Below are positions 31,682-42,800 of a stretch of DNA of 64,000 nt, in pieces. This DNA is from Staphylotrichum longicolle. Taxonomy: Eukaryota > Ascomycota > Sordariomycetes > Sordariales > Chaetomiaceae. The translations under genes and the position numbers were made by a program. The stretch lies in NCBI GenBank assembly GCA_019096155.1, contig JAHCVI010000001.1, positions 4,774,001-4,838,000 of the forward strand, written 5' to 3'. The number at the start of each line of letters is the position of its first letter. Within the stretch, counting starts at the first letter, position 1. The notes beneath the pieces were generated by a model, which saw only the letters and a list, made by a program, of their open reading frames with translations, was not told the origin of the DNA and ran no database searches.

Positions 31682-32874
31682 ATGAGGTCCACGTTCGCCG
31701 CTGCGTTGGCAGCGCTCGCTGCTCAAGAAGTCGCCGGCCATGCCATCTTCCAGCAACTCTGGGTGGACGGCACCGACTATATAAGTCCCACTCTTGCTGT
31801 GACACCTCAACAGAACGCCTACTGACTCTCCCAGCACGGCTCCTCATGCGTCCGCATGCCGGGCTCCAACTCGCCCCTGACCAACGTCGGGAGCAGAGAC
31901 TTTGTCTGCAACACTGGGGCTCGCGCCGTCAGTGGCAAGTGCCCGGTCAAGGCCGGCGGGACAGTGACAGTTGAGATGCACCAGGTGAGTTCCCCAGATG
32001 CGTTTATCTTCCCAAACTCTTGACACCGAGGCCTAAACCCCGTCCCAGCAACCCGGCGACCGCAACTGCAAGAACGAAGCCATTGGCGGTGCGCACTGGG
32101 GGCCCGTGCAGGTCTACCTGACCAAGGTGTCGGACGCCACCACGGCCGACGGTTCCACGGGCTGGTTCAAGATCTTCTCCAACTCGTGGTCCAAGAAGGC
32201 CGGCGGGTCCGTGGGCGACGACGACAACTGGGGCACGCGCGACCTGAGCGCCTGCTGCGGCCGCATGGACGTCAAGATCCCGACCGACATCGCGTCGGGC
32301 GACTACCTGCTCCGCGCCGAGGCGCTGGCGCTGCACACGGCGGGCCAGGCCAACGGCGCGCAGTTCTACGTCAGCTGCTACCAGATCAGCGTGGACGGCG
32401 GCGCCGGCACCGCCAGCCCGGCCACGGTCAAGTTCCCCGGCGCCTACAGCCAGAGCGACCCGGGCATCCGCATCAACATCCACGCAGCCGTCGACAACTA
32501 CATCGCGCCCGGCCCGGCCGTGTACTCGGGCGGCACGACCAAGAAGGCCGGCTCCGGGTGCACGGGGTGCGAGAACACGTGCAAGGTTGGCTCGTCCCCG
32601 ACCGCGGTGGCGCCGTCGGGTAAGGGCCCGACCGATGCCGGGTCGGGCGGCGGCTCGGCGCCCGTTCCGGACACGGCGGCCGGTGCGTGCAGCGTGCAGG
32701 CGTACGGCCAGTGCGGTGGGAATGGGTACTCGGGATGCACCCAGTGCGCGGTAAGTTTGTGTGCCCCTTTGTGGTTGTGGGGAGCAGAATGGGCTGACGA
32801 TGGTGTTGTAGTCTGGTTTCACTTGCAAGGCTGTTTCGCCGCCGTACTACTCGCAGTGCGCTCCTTCGGCTTAG
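31682..32874 (+). CDS. AA9 lytic polysaccharide monooxygenase with C-terminal CBM1
   Basis: Four exons (31682-31780, 31835-31984, 32049-32750, 32812-32874) give 337 residues. The signal peptide ends at VAG, leaving His20 as the mature N-terminus, the first copper ligand of the histidine brace; the second His lies in LALHTAGQANGAQFYVSCYQ with the axial Tyr in the same segment. A Gly/Ser/Pro linker leads to a CBM1 (QAYGQCGGNGYSGCTQCA, last exon FTCKAVSPPYYSQC). It oxidatively cleaves cellulose or related glucans outside the cell. Intron 1 must start ATAAGT (31781) rather than GTAAGT for the reading frame to work, and unspliced reading meets a stop within 17 codons; so the gene either uses an unusual donor or is damaged at one base. 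Confidence 0.9.
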
Positions 32875-33319
32875 GTAGGATGTGGGTGAAAGGAGAACAG
32901 AGGAGCTGGGAGGTGACAGGCTGTGAGCGGGAAGTTCGTTTTGAAAGAAGTGTCTGCATAGCATTCGTTAGTCATAAACTGCCTGTTAAGCCATCAAATC
33001 TCAAATTTTCGCGATCAAGACCGATGGGTAGCGTCCAGTTTTTGATCTCAGAGTAGTTGGCCCTTGTCTGGACTGGACGCAGCCTGGAGAATCGTGAGTG
33101 AATTTGGTGTATAGTGAGACCCAAATGCTTTGAGAGCAAAGCACTGCTGAGTGGTCGACGCAAGGAAACAAAATTTGTTGACTCGAGACCTGCGGGGGCC
33201 CTCGTCTAAATGTCATATGTACACCTGGCGCCCGACCTGACAAGGGACCCGGTGCCCTCCCAGCATATCCCTCACACTTTTCCATCCTTCCCACAGCTAC
33301 TAGCCCCTTCTGCATCCGC
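32875..33319. other. Intergenic between convergent genes
   Basis: Relatively AT-rich sequence between the LPMO and complex I subunit genes, probably both 3' UTRs; nothing else seen. Confidence 0.5.
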
Positions 33320-34147
33320 TCATGACGAGCCCTTGGCCAGGCGCTCAGCCTCCAGTTCCCGCTCGGCCTGCTGGTAGTACTTGGCGGTGTCGACGCCGTG
33401 CTGGTTGTGGTTCACAAAGTTGAACCAGGGGAGGACGCCCATAAAGAGCGCCGAGTATCTTGACTGGCGGGCGGCAACACCCTGCATGGCGGGGGTCAGC
33501 TTGCTCTCGCCGTACAGCGACTCGCCGGCCTTGACGCGGTCAACCATCTCGCGCATGTCCATCTCGACTTCCCTGGCGTTCTCGCTCATGCCGTAGAATC
33601 GGACTGTGGACCCGGTCAGTATCCGTGCCGTAGTAAATCCCCAACGCAGCCTCCAACTTGTGATAGTGTCCATGTCGAATTGGATTCGATAGAGGGGGTT
33701 TGTTGTCGATGGGTGGAACTCGGATCACGTACGGATGGAGCGCTGGTAGTAGTAGATGAATCCGCCGGCAACACCGATAAAGCCAGCGAGACGCATGGCC
33801 TGGGCAAAGCCACCCTTGCCAACCTGCGACGGGGCGAACTTCTCCATGGCGTAGAGCAGGCCAGGGCCGGCGGCGGCGGCAACGGCGCCGTGGGCATAGT
33901 CGGACGGCCGGGCGTACCTAATCACGCGCTTGAAGTGACTGTCGCATGCAATTGAGTCAGATTCGCCCAGAACGGGATGGGATCGGGAAGTCGTCGGCGG
34001 GGAGGAACATACGGGTCATTGTCGATGAGCTGATTTCGGCGTCAGCGATTCGGTCAGCGCCGGGCAATTGGGCCGCAGACTTACTGGGTAGTCGGTCTTG
34101 ACTGTCTTGCTCGGCCACTGGTACGTCTGGGGCGTAGGGTTCGACAT
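33320..34147 (-). CDS. Mitochondrial complex I 21-kDa-type accessory subunit
   Basis: Four exons (34085-34147, 34013-34029, 33733-33938, 33320-33603) keep phase and give 189 residues. The N-terminal part KTDYPLIDNDPHFKRVIRYA followed by RPSDYA is the conserved start of the fungal NADH:ubiquinone oxidoreductase 21-kDa subunit (the 20.9-kDa protein of Neurospora). A hydrophobic hairpin (AGPGLLYAMEKF, RLAGFIGVAGGFIYYYQRS) follows, then the C-terminal domain RFYGMSENAREVEMDMREM to FVNHNQHGVDTAKYYQQ. It belongs in the inner-membrane arm of complex I. The 17-base second exon is unusually small but required for the frame. Confidence 0.9.
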
Positions 34148-34513
34148 GTTGGCGGCCGACAAAGCGTCGTCGAGGAATCGCAGTGTACTGAGCAATTGAA
34201 GTGCCAATGCCGACGTCGAAGCTTCCTGCTGGAGCTGGTGTGTTTGCTGCCTCAGGCTGCAGCCGGGGTGGGTTTGTGGGGATGCGAACGACGGACTGCC
34301 ACAACCTGTTAATCCAGCCACATTTGGAGCAGACAGCCACACTCAAATCATTGACAGGGATCTGCCCCACGCGTCGCGGTTCGAGGATCCATTAAACGCG
34401 TCTCACACCACTGTTTGTCTCTCTGAGAGGGCCGTCTTTTCTGTTTACCATCTCTCCCACAGAACACCACAATTTAACTAAACAAGCACGACGACGATAA
34501 ACAAATCTCCAGA

Positions 34514-35783
34514 ATGCCTTCCAAGACAGCCTCGAAAGCAGCAGATTCCGCAAACCGAGGGAAAGACAACGGGAACTTTGTCAATGACTACCTCGCTGAT
34601 TGGGACGATGAAGACCCGTTCCGGTCCCTTAGCCCCGACCCTGCGAGGAATGACAAGGAGAACGGGAAAAAGAAGGATGTGCTCGGTATTGAGAAGGAGC
34701 TCGATTTGAAGCGGAAGCCAAGGGCTCCTAGGGTGAAGCTTGACGAGACTCGTGTGGTTACATGGAGCTGGACTGTCCGAGTGCTACTGGCTGACTCTTC
34801 TCGAGACTCCTCTCAGATAAAGGAATACCAAAATTGCGCAAGACGGCACAGAAGCTCAAGCTGAAGGGCAAAGGACACGAGGTAATGCCTGACTATGCGT
34901 TCACATAGCTCTCCAGCGAACTAAATCGTGCCAGTTCTCCGATGCCGCGCGACTCCTCTCCTTTTACCAGGAGTGGCTGGACGACCTCTTTCCCAAAGCC
35001 AACTTCCTCGATGCGCTCGCCATGGTAGAGAAGGCGGGACACAAAGGGACCATGCGCATCGCCCGACAGCAATGGATCGACGAGAGCAAGCCCAAGGCCG
35101 CCGCCGCTGAAGACGACGAAGACTATCGCATCCACCAAGGACGTTCTGGACCGCAACAAGCGGACAGAGTCGCACCGATATTCGAGAACGCCGCAAAGTC
35201 GGCGGGGGAGCTCGCAAAGACACCTTCGGCAGACGACCTGTTTGGGGACGACGACATCTACGATGCGACGCCGCGGCGGAACACTGACAGCACCGCGCCG
35301 TCTCGGCAGTTGGCGGACAATGGTATCCCTGATGAGGATGACTTGGATGCGCTGATGGCCGAGGCCGAAGCAGAATCAGGGGCCGCACAACGGACGACTT
35401 CTGGTCCCAGTTCGGCGCCTTTCGAGAGCATCTTTGGCAATGGTGGTCGAGGCACTGAGCCTGATGACGATGAGCTGGACGCCTTGATGGCTGAAGCCGA
35501 GGCGGAGGTGTCGTCAGGACCCGCTCGGCCAAGTCAGCCTGCAAGCATGAGCATATTTGGCGATGGGAAGTCCAAGCAGCAAACAACATCAAGTGGGGGT
35601 GACGAGGGAGACGACCTCGACGCCCTCATGGCCGAAGCCGAGGCCGAAGCGGAAGCAGGAGCGGCGGCACGCCCTTTGAATGACACCAAGGCTGCTCCGT
35701 CAGCACAGGCCGATACCGGTCCGCCGACGACTGACTTTGATGACGACGAGCAGGCGATGGCCGAAATGGAGGGTCTATGGTGA
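34514..35783 (+). CDS. csm3: Replication fork protection complex subunit Csm3/Swi3 (Tipin)
   Basis: Three exons (34514-34752, 34806-34881, 34935-35783) keep the frame and give 387 residues. The Swi3 domain spans about 70-150: KLDETR joined to LLSDKGIPKLRKTAQKLKLKGKGHE, then FSDAARLLSFYQEWLDDLFPKANFLDALAMVEKAGH. With Tof1/Swi1 it stabilises stalled forks and supports the S-phase checkpoint in the nucleus. The C-terminal half is acidic and repeats DDLDALMAEAEAE about three times (35329, 35459, 35608) before a final DDDEQAMAEMEGLW; one such motif binds RPA in Tipin-type proteins. The first intron would begin TG rather than GT, again suggesting a missing base near 34752. Confidence 0.88.
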
Positions 35784-36230
35784 TTGTGGCGGTCGGAGTT
35801 CATTGAGCAGGAGCTATGTGAATGTACGGAGAACTGGCGGCGACACGCCATTACGAATCACGAATTGACGACCTGCGAGCAGCGCTTGTTGAACCTGAAG
35901 CCCGGCATCGCAGTTCTTTTTGCGCCAAACGACATGGCTTGTTTCTTGTGGTGACTTGATGAGTGAGCAATGGGCATCTTGAGAACCGCTATTTCCGTCG
36001 GATCCGGCGCTTTCATCAACCCCCGGCCGGAGTTCGCTCCCTTGACCCGAAACCGAATGCTTGAACGGCGGGTAGCCTCGGTCTCCACATTTCGGCGTCA
36101 GCGGGGCCAAGCTTCCCCAGATATACCCCAGCACTCTCCCAGCCAGCTTTTGTTCCACATCAATTGACTGCATCGAGAGGACGCACCCAGGGACGCAATC
36201 TTTTCTTTCGATACCCAGCACTGCGGCTCG
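35784..36230. other. Intergenic upstream of the methylisocitrate lyase gene
   Basis: Contains the Csm3 3' region and the promoter of the next gene; no additional gene seen. Confidence 0.5.
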
Positions 36231-37901
36231 ATGCTCCGTACGATTATCCCCCGCGTTCCCTCCGGCGGAGCGCGGGACCGGCCGACCCGCCCGCTTGAAG
36301 ATGCGTTACACGAGCAACAAGTCAAGGAGGTCGAGGCCTGGTGGGCGTCCCCGCGGTTCGCCGGCATCAAGCGGGATTGGACGGCAGCGGACGTGGTGAG
36401 CAAGCGCGGGTCGCTCCAGCAGTCCTACCCGAGCTCTGTGATGGCGCGCAAGCTCTGGAACCTCGTCCGCGAGCGCGAGGCCGCCGGGCAGCCGATCCAC
36501 ACGATGGGCGCCATCGACCCCATTCAGATGACGCAGCAGGCGCCTCACCAGGAGGTGCTCTACATTTCCGGGTGGGCGTGCTCGTCGCTGCTCACGACCA
36601 CGAACGAGGTGTCTCCGGACTTTGGCGACTACCCGTACAACACGGTGCCCAACCAGGTGCAGCGCATGTTCAAGGCGCAGAGCATGCACGACCGCAAGCA
36701 CTGGTTCCTGCGGTCCAAGATGACGGCCGAGGAGCGGGCCAAGACGCCCTACGTCGACTACTTCCGCCCCATCATTGCCGACGGCGACACGGGCCACGGC
36801 GGCCTTACGGCGGTCATGAAGCTGGCCAAGCTGTTTGCCGAGAACGGCGCGGCGGCGGTCCACTTTGAGGATCAGATGCACGGCGGGAAGAAGTGCGGCC
36901 ACCTTGCGGGCAAGGTGCTGGTCCCGACGGGCGAGCACATCAACCGGCTCAAGGCGGCGCGCTTCCAGTGGGACGTCATGGGCACCGAGAACCTGGTGCT
37001 CGCGCGCACCGACTCGGAGAGCGGCAAGCTCCTGTCGTCGTCCATCGACGTGCGCGACCACGAGTTCATCCTCGGCGTGGCGGACCCGTCTGTCGAGTCG
37101 CTCGCCGAGACCCTTGCCGCCATGGAGGCCAAGGGTGCCTCGGGCGCCGAGATCGACGCGTTTGAGGCGCAGTGGGTTAAGAACACCAAGCTCATCACCT
37201 TCGACGAGGCCGCAGTGGCCCACTTCCAGGCCAACGGCGCGAGCGCGGACAAGATCGCCCAGTACACCGACGCCGTGGCGGCGGACCGCGACATGGGCAT
37301 CAGCGCGCGGCGCAAGCTGGCCGAGTCCATCACGCCCGGCAGCCCCGTCTACTGGAACTGGGACGTGCCCCGCACGCGCGAGGGCTTCTACCACTTCCGC
37401 GCGGGCATGGCGGCGGCGACCAAGCGCGCGCTCGCGTTCGCGCCGTACGCGGACATGCTGTGGGTGGAGACGGGCGACCCCAACGTCAAGATCGCGGCGG
37501 ACCTGGGCCGCACGGTGCGGGCGGCGTTCCCGGGCAAGCCGCTCGTGTACAACCTCTCGCCGTCGTTCAACTGGATGGCGCACGGGTTCACGCCCGAGAC
37601 GCTGCAGAGCTTCATCTGGGACATTGCGCGCGAGGGGTTCGTGCTGCAGCTGGTCAGCCTGGCGGGTCTGCACAGCACGGCGACCATCAGCAGCGAGCTG
37701 GCGCGGCGGTTCAAGGGCGAGGGCATGGCGGCGTACGTGGAGCTGGTGCAGAAGCGCGAGAAGGAGCTCGGCGTGGACGTGCTGACGCACCAGAAGTGGA
37801 GCGGGGCCAACTATGTGGATGCCGTGCTGGGCCACATCCAGAGCGGCAGCTCCGGCAGCAAGAGCATGGGCGAGGGCAACACCGAGGGGCAGTTTGTGTA
37901 G
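36231..37901 (+). CDS. mclA: Mitochondrial 2-methylisocitrate lyase (isocitrate lyase superfamily)
   Basis: A single exon encodes 556 residues. The first 25 residues (MLRTIIPRVPSGGARDRPTR) are basic and lack acidic residues before position 16, as expected for a mitochondrial presequence. The catalytic loop KKCGHLAGKVLVPTGEHINR and the metal-binding IADGDTGHGG are clear. AARFQWDVMGTENLVLARTD followed by SSSIDVRDHEFILGV looks more like the fungal methylisocitrate lyase branch than glyoxylate-cycle isocitrate lyase, and no peroxisomal C-terminal tripeptide is present. It would cleave 2-methylisocitrate to succinate and pyruvate in propionyl-CoA detoxification. The subfamily call rests on motif reading. 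Third codon positions are very GC-rich. Confidence 0.87.
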   Translation: MLRTIIPRVPSGGARDRPTRPLEDALHEQQVKEVEAWWASPRFAGIKRDWTAADVVSKRGSLQQSYPSSVMARKLWNLVREREAAGQPIHTMGAIDPIQMTQQAPHQEVLYISGWACSSLLTTTNEVSPDFGDYPYNTVPNQVQRMFKAQSMHDRKHWFLRSKMTAEERAKTPYVDYFRPIIADGDTGHGGLTAVMKLAKLFAENGAAAVHFEDQMHGGKKCGHLAGKVLVPTGEHINRLKAARFQWDVMGTENLVLARTDSESGKLLSSSIDVRDHEFILGVADPSVESLAETLAAMEAKGASGAEIDAFEAQWVKNTKLITFDEAAVAHFQANGASADKIAQYTDAVAADRDMGISARRKLAESITPGSPVYWNWDVPRTREGFYHFRAGMAAATKRALAFAPYADMLWVETGDPNVKIAADLGRTVRAAFPGKPLVYNLSPSFNWMAHGFTPETLQSFIWDIAREGFVLQLVSLAGLHSTATISSELARRFKGEGMAAYVELVQKREKELGVDVLTHQKWSGANYVDAVLGHIQSGSSGSKSMGEGNTEGQFV

Positions 37902-38325
37902 GTACAGTACCTTAGGTAAAGTTTTATAGAGTTGTAAAGGTAGAACTTGCAGACCAACCTGTAACTGTGTAAATACATATCTTATAGTACCTTACCGTGA
38001 GAGTGCTCTGCTGTGTATTACAGTGAACACTCATTCTGTAATGTGTCTGAGAATGCGGACCCAAGGGGTCTCCTAGCCCACAGATCATCAGTGTCCGGTG
38101 ATCGGATGACAAGTGTCTCTCCTTGTCGATGATGGTTCCAGGTTAGCTTGGGCCGAGTTCTGGGCCCTGGAAGTGGCCCCATGACCTCTATCGTCTTGTT
38201 ACACTGGACTTATCTGGCTTATCTCTACCCCCGCCGACGCCCCTCAACACCACCGAGACCATCGAGAGAACAACTGTCCGGTTTCCTGCTCGATTCATTT
38301 TCTAGAACATCAATCCTTTGCTACA
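37902..38325. other. Intergenic region
   Basis: AT-richer 3' region of the lyase gene with GTACCTTAGGTA near 37907, then the promoter of the SDR gene. No gene seen. Confidence 0.5.
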
Positions 38326-39352
38326 ATGGCTTCCTCGGGTCGTGGCCGTCTGGCGGGCAAGAATGCCATCATCACGGGTGCTGCCGGGTAAGTCCACTGC
38401 AGCGTTGCATCCCGTCCCTTATCCGACACACCCACCCTACCTACTGCACCAAGACGATGGGTGATACGGGATGCTAACAACAACCGCTGCAGAGGCATTG
38501 GCCTCGAGACTAGCATTCTGTTTGCGAAAGAGGGTGCCAATGTGCTCATGACGGATATCTCGCAGGAGGCCCTGGACAGGGCTCTGGCAAAGGTCAAGCA
38601 GCTTGTGCCGGATGCCGGCCGGACCGAGACAAGAGTATGCCGCCTCTCTGCCTGATGCATTTGGGCGGATTTTTGTGCTGATCTACTTTGCTTGACAGGT
38701 CTGCGATGTCTCCAAGGAAGCCGACGTCCAAGCTGCGGTCGAGAGCCTTGATTCGTGGGGCGGGCTCGACGTCATCTTCAACAACGCCGGCATCATGCAC
38801 GCGCGCGACGACGACGCCCTCAACACGCCCGAGGAGATCTGGGACCTGACACACAACATCAACGTCAAGGGCGTGTGGTACGGGTGCAAGCACGCCGTGC
38901 TCTCGCTGCGCCGCCACGGCAAGAAGAAGGGCAGCATCATCAACACGGCCTCGGTCGTCGCCCTGGTCGGGTCTGCCACCCCGCAGCTGGCCTACACCGC
39001 CAGCAAGGGCGCCGTCCTGGCGCTGACGCGCGAGCTGGCCATCGTGCACGCCCGCGAGGGCTTCCGCTTCAACAGCCTGTGCCCGGCGCCGCTCAACACG
39101 CCGCTGCTGCAGGACTGGCTCGGGGACGACCAGGCCAAGCGGCACCGCCGCGAGGTCCACTTCCCCACGGGGCGGTTCGGCGAGGCCATCGAGCAGGCGC
39201 AGGCGGTGCTGTTCCTGGCCAGCGACGAGAGCAGCTTCGTCAACGGGTCCGACTTTGTCGTGGACGGCGGCATGACCAAGGCCTATGTCACGCCCGAGGG
39301 CCCCGCGGCGCCCCCGCCGACCAATAATGCGCTCAAGGAGAGCCTGGAGTGA
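38326..39352 (+). CDS. Short-chain dehydrogenase/reductase (classical SDR)
   Basis: Three exons (38326-38387, 38493-38634, 38699-39352) keep phase and give 285 residues. The Rossmann motif TGAAGGIG crosses the first intron, followed by LMTDIS (an Asp after beta-2, which favours NAD over NADP), VCDVS, NNAG, a Ser in NTASVVALVG and the catalytic YTASK. The end DFVVDGGMTKAYV is the usual SDR C-terminus. It is a soluble NAD-dependent alcohol dehydrogenase or reductase of unknown substrate. No clustered partner is evident. Confidence 0.92.
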
Positions 39353-39849
39353 TTGAGTGGCGGAGGCAGAGCATATTTCCGTCGATGGAGGAGTTTAGGA
39401 AGAACTACTTTATAGAGGCAAGATCGTGTCAACTTGTATCGCACATATACCCGGGTTGTTACCAGATGGCATGATGCGTGGTTTGAGTTGAATTCCGTCA
39501 TGAAAAGTCAAAGTGCTCTCCTTGATCAAGTAGCATGCCATTTTGTCGAGCAACAGCAGTGCTGTGTTGTGACAAGCGCTGCGCTGAGAAGGCTGTATGA
39601 ATATCACTGTTTGGAAATGGATGTCGACGCAGGGCCCTGCGTCAGTGATTGAATGGTCTGGTGCCCGCCCCCACCAAAACATCCTTGGCCCCGCAGCTCA
39701 GCTTCAACCTGGAACGAAGCTCCGTCCATGAAGAGTTGCGGCTTGCGGCTCGGGCACATTTTACCAAAGACAATTCCTCTTTAACGACCTGTACCTGTCA
39801 TACCCTTCCATATTGTCTGGCTATTTCTTGGTTTTACTTCTCCGCCACC
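39353..39849. other. Intergenic upstream of ski2
   Basis: No separate gene is supported. The frame of ski2 stays open upstream to about 39649, but the near-perfect start context GCCACCATGG at 39850 makes that start much more likely. Confidence 0.5.
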
Positions 39850-42800
39850 ATGGCGTCGGAACTCAGCGAGGCCATGGAGCGGCTGCACGTCGACGGCGAC
39901 GGCTCCTTCGATGCCATCGACGACATCTTCGACAAGACCATCACCCCGGAGCCGCAACGCCACGACCCCGACCAGCTGCGTGCCGAGCTCGAGGCGAAAT
40001 ACCTCTCCCCCTCGACCACCTTCTCGACCGAGTGGCTGGACAAGCTGCAGCAGCGCTGGGACACCCCGACCGACTACTCGCTCCTCTTTCGTGTCGCCCC
40101 GACCCAGTCCCGCACCGTCACCCGCTTCGTCCGCCATGGCCTCGAGGGCCGTGTCACGGGCTACCGCAACGTCACCGTTCCGGCCTCCCATGCCACCGCC
40201 AAGTCGAGCACCTCCATGCTCCGCAAGCCGGCCGGCCGAGCCGACTTTGTGCGCGGCGCCGCGGGCTTCTTCCCCTTCGCCCCGGGCGGCCTAGACGGCA
40301 TCGAGTCCACCGCCGCGCTGGAGGATCAGCTGCGGGCGCCGATTGACGAGGCCGATAGCAGAAAGAAGCTGGAGAAGGTCATCAAGCTCGGCGAGGGCGG
40401 GCTGCTCGAGGTGGCCCCGGGGCTGGAGCGGGGTATTGACTTTAGCAAAAGGAGGAAGCTTGCCGACGCCGACAGCGAGAGGCAAGCGAAAGAAGTGGAG
40501 GATGTGCTGGATCAGGAGCCCGAAGCTGCGCCAGGAGCCGGGGATGAAGAGGGTGAGAAGCCGCCGGTGAATGGCAAGGATGAGAGTGATGAAGACGAGC
40601 AGGAAGACGTGGAAGACATCGATTCCATTTTGCCCGTCGAGTTCCCCGCCCTCGAACCGCGCGGGACGCTCGCCGCTTCCAGCGCTAGGAAAGCTGGTCG
40701 CGAGTGGGCGCACATGGTCGACATCGGCAAGGAGATGACCAACTTCCGGGAGCTGGTGCCGGACATGGCCAGGGAATGGCCCTTTGAGCTCGACACGTTC
40801 CAGAAGGAGGCTATTTACCACCTCGAGAACGGCGATTCGGTCTTCGTTGCGGCTCATACCTCGGCAGGCAAGACGGTGGTCGCCGAATACGCCATCGCCC
40901 TCGCCGCGAGACACATGACCAAGGCCATCTACACCTCGCCGATCAAGGCGCTGAGCAACCAAAAGTTTCGTGACTTTAGGCAGACCTTTGACGAGGTCGG
41001 CATCTTGACCGGTGACGTCCAGATCAACCCCGAGGCGAGCTGCCTCATCATGACGACCGAGATTCTGCGGAGTATGCTCTACCGCGGCGCCGATCTCATC
41101 CGGGATGTCGAGTTTGTCATCTTCGACGAGGTGCATTACGTGAACGACTTTGAGCGCGGCGTCGTGTGGGAAGAGGTCATCATCATGCTGCCCGAGCACG
41201 TGTCGCTGATTTTGCTGTCTGCGACGGTGCCCAATACCCACGAGTTCGCTTCGTGGGTCGGGCGGACGAAGCAGAAGGACATCTACGTGATATCGACCCC
41301 GAAGCGGCCCGTCCCTCTGGAGCACTATCTGGGGCAACAAGAACATCTACAAGATCGTCGACGCGGAGAAGAAGTTCATTGAGAAGGGCTGGAAGGATGC
41401 CAACGCGGCGATCCAGGGCAATGATAAGCCGAAGGCGCTTCGCCAGCTGCAGCCCCGCCAGCTCGTGGTGGCGGTAACCAGAGAGGAGGTCGGGCGGCGG
41501 CCCGCAGAGGGGCGGGAACCAGCAGCGTGGTGGTGGGAGGGGTGGTGGCCAGCAGCGTGGTAGGGGCGGCCCTCCCCGTGCAAGCCACGCGCCCGGCCAC
41601 ATGGGAAGGGCGGGACGGCCTGGCGGGTTTACATCGGCTGCTCAGGACAAGAATCTCTGGGTTCACCTGGTGCAGTTCCTCAAAAAGGGGAATCTCCTCC
41701 CTGCCTGCATCTTCGTCTTCTCCAAAAAGCGCTGCGAGGAGAACGCGGATGCGCTGAGCAACCAGGACTTCTGCACTGCCCAGGAGAAGAGCGCCATCCA
41801 CATGATCATCGAGAAGTCGGTTGCGCGCCTGAAGCCCGAGGACCGGGTTCTTCCTCAGATTATCAGACTGAGGGAGCTGCTCTCGCGCGGCATTGCCGTC
41901 CACCACGGTGGCCTGCTCCCCATCGTGAAGGAGCTGGTCGAGATTCTGTTTGCCCAGACGCTCGTGAAAGTGCTGTTTGCCACGGAGACTTTTGCTATGG
42001 GCTTGAACCTCCCCACCAGGACGGTTGTTTTCTCCGGGTACCGCAAGCACGACGGCCATTCGTTCCGCAACCTTCTCCCGGGAGAGTACACGCAGATGGC
42101 TGGTAGAGCCGGGAGACGTGGCCTCGATACGGTCGGGTCCGTCATCATTGTGCCAGGCGGAGGCGAGGCGCCCCCGTTACGGACCTACGGCAGATGATCC
42201 TCGGCGAGCCTAGCAAGCTCCGGTCACAGTTCCGGCTCACCTACAACATGATTCTCAACCTTCTCCGTGTCGAGGCGCTCAAGATCGGAGATGATTAAGC
42301 GTAGTTTCTCGGAGCATGCCACCCAACAGCTCTTGCCAGAGCACGAAAAGGCGGTCAAGGTGTCGGAGGCGGACTTGGCCAAGGTCAAGCGCGACGCGTG
42401 CCCGGTCTGTGATGTTCACATGGACGAGTGCCACCAGGCCGGCGAGGACTTCAAGCGGCTGACGGAGGAGCTGTACCGCCTTCTCCTCGTCAACCCCATC
42501 GGTCGGAAGATGTTCTCGCCGGGGCGGCTGATTGTGTGGATGAAGGAAGGGGTGCGCACGCCCGGCATTCTCCTGGCCGAGGGAGCGAGCGTCAAGAGCA
42601 GCGCGGCTCACCCCACGCTGCACGTTCTCGAAATCAGGACGAACCGAGAAATCCGCAACGATACGGACCTCCTTCCGTTTGTCCCTGCCTTCAGGAAGCA
42701 CCTCACACCGCTGCCGCAGGCCAAGAAGCACATCTCGACCAAGACGCTGCACGTGCCCATCACCGATCTCGTGTGCCTCACAAAGCACGTCACCAAGGGC

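Noticed and set aside
36306..37835. 509-codon open frame on the minus strand
   Set aside because: It is antisense to the methylisocitrate lyase gene, is Arg/His/Leu-rich without a domain, and arises from strong GC bias at third positions.
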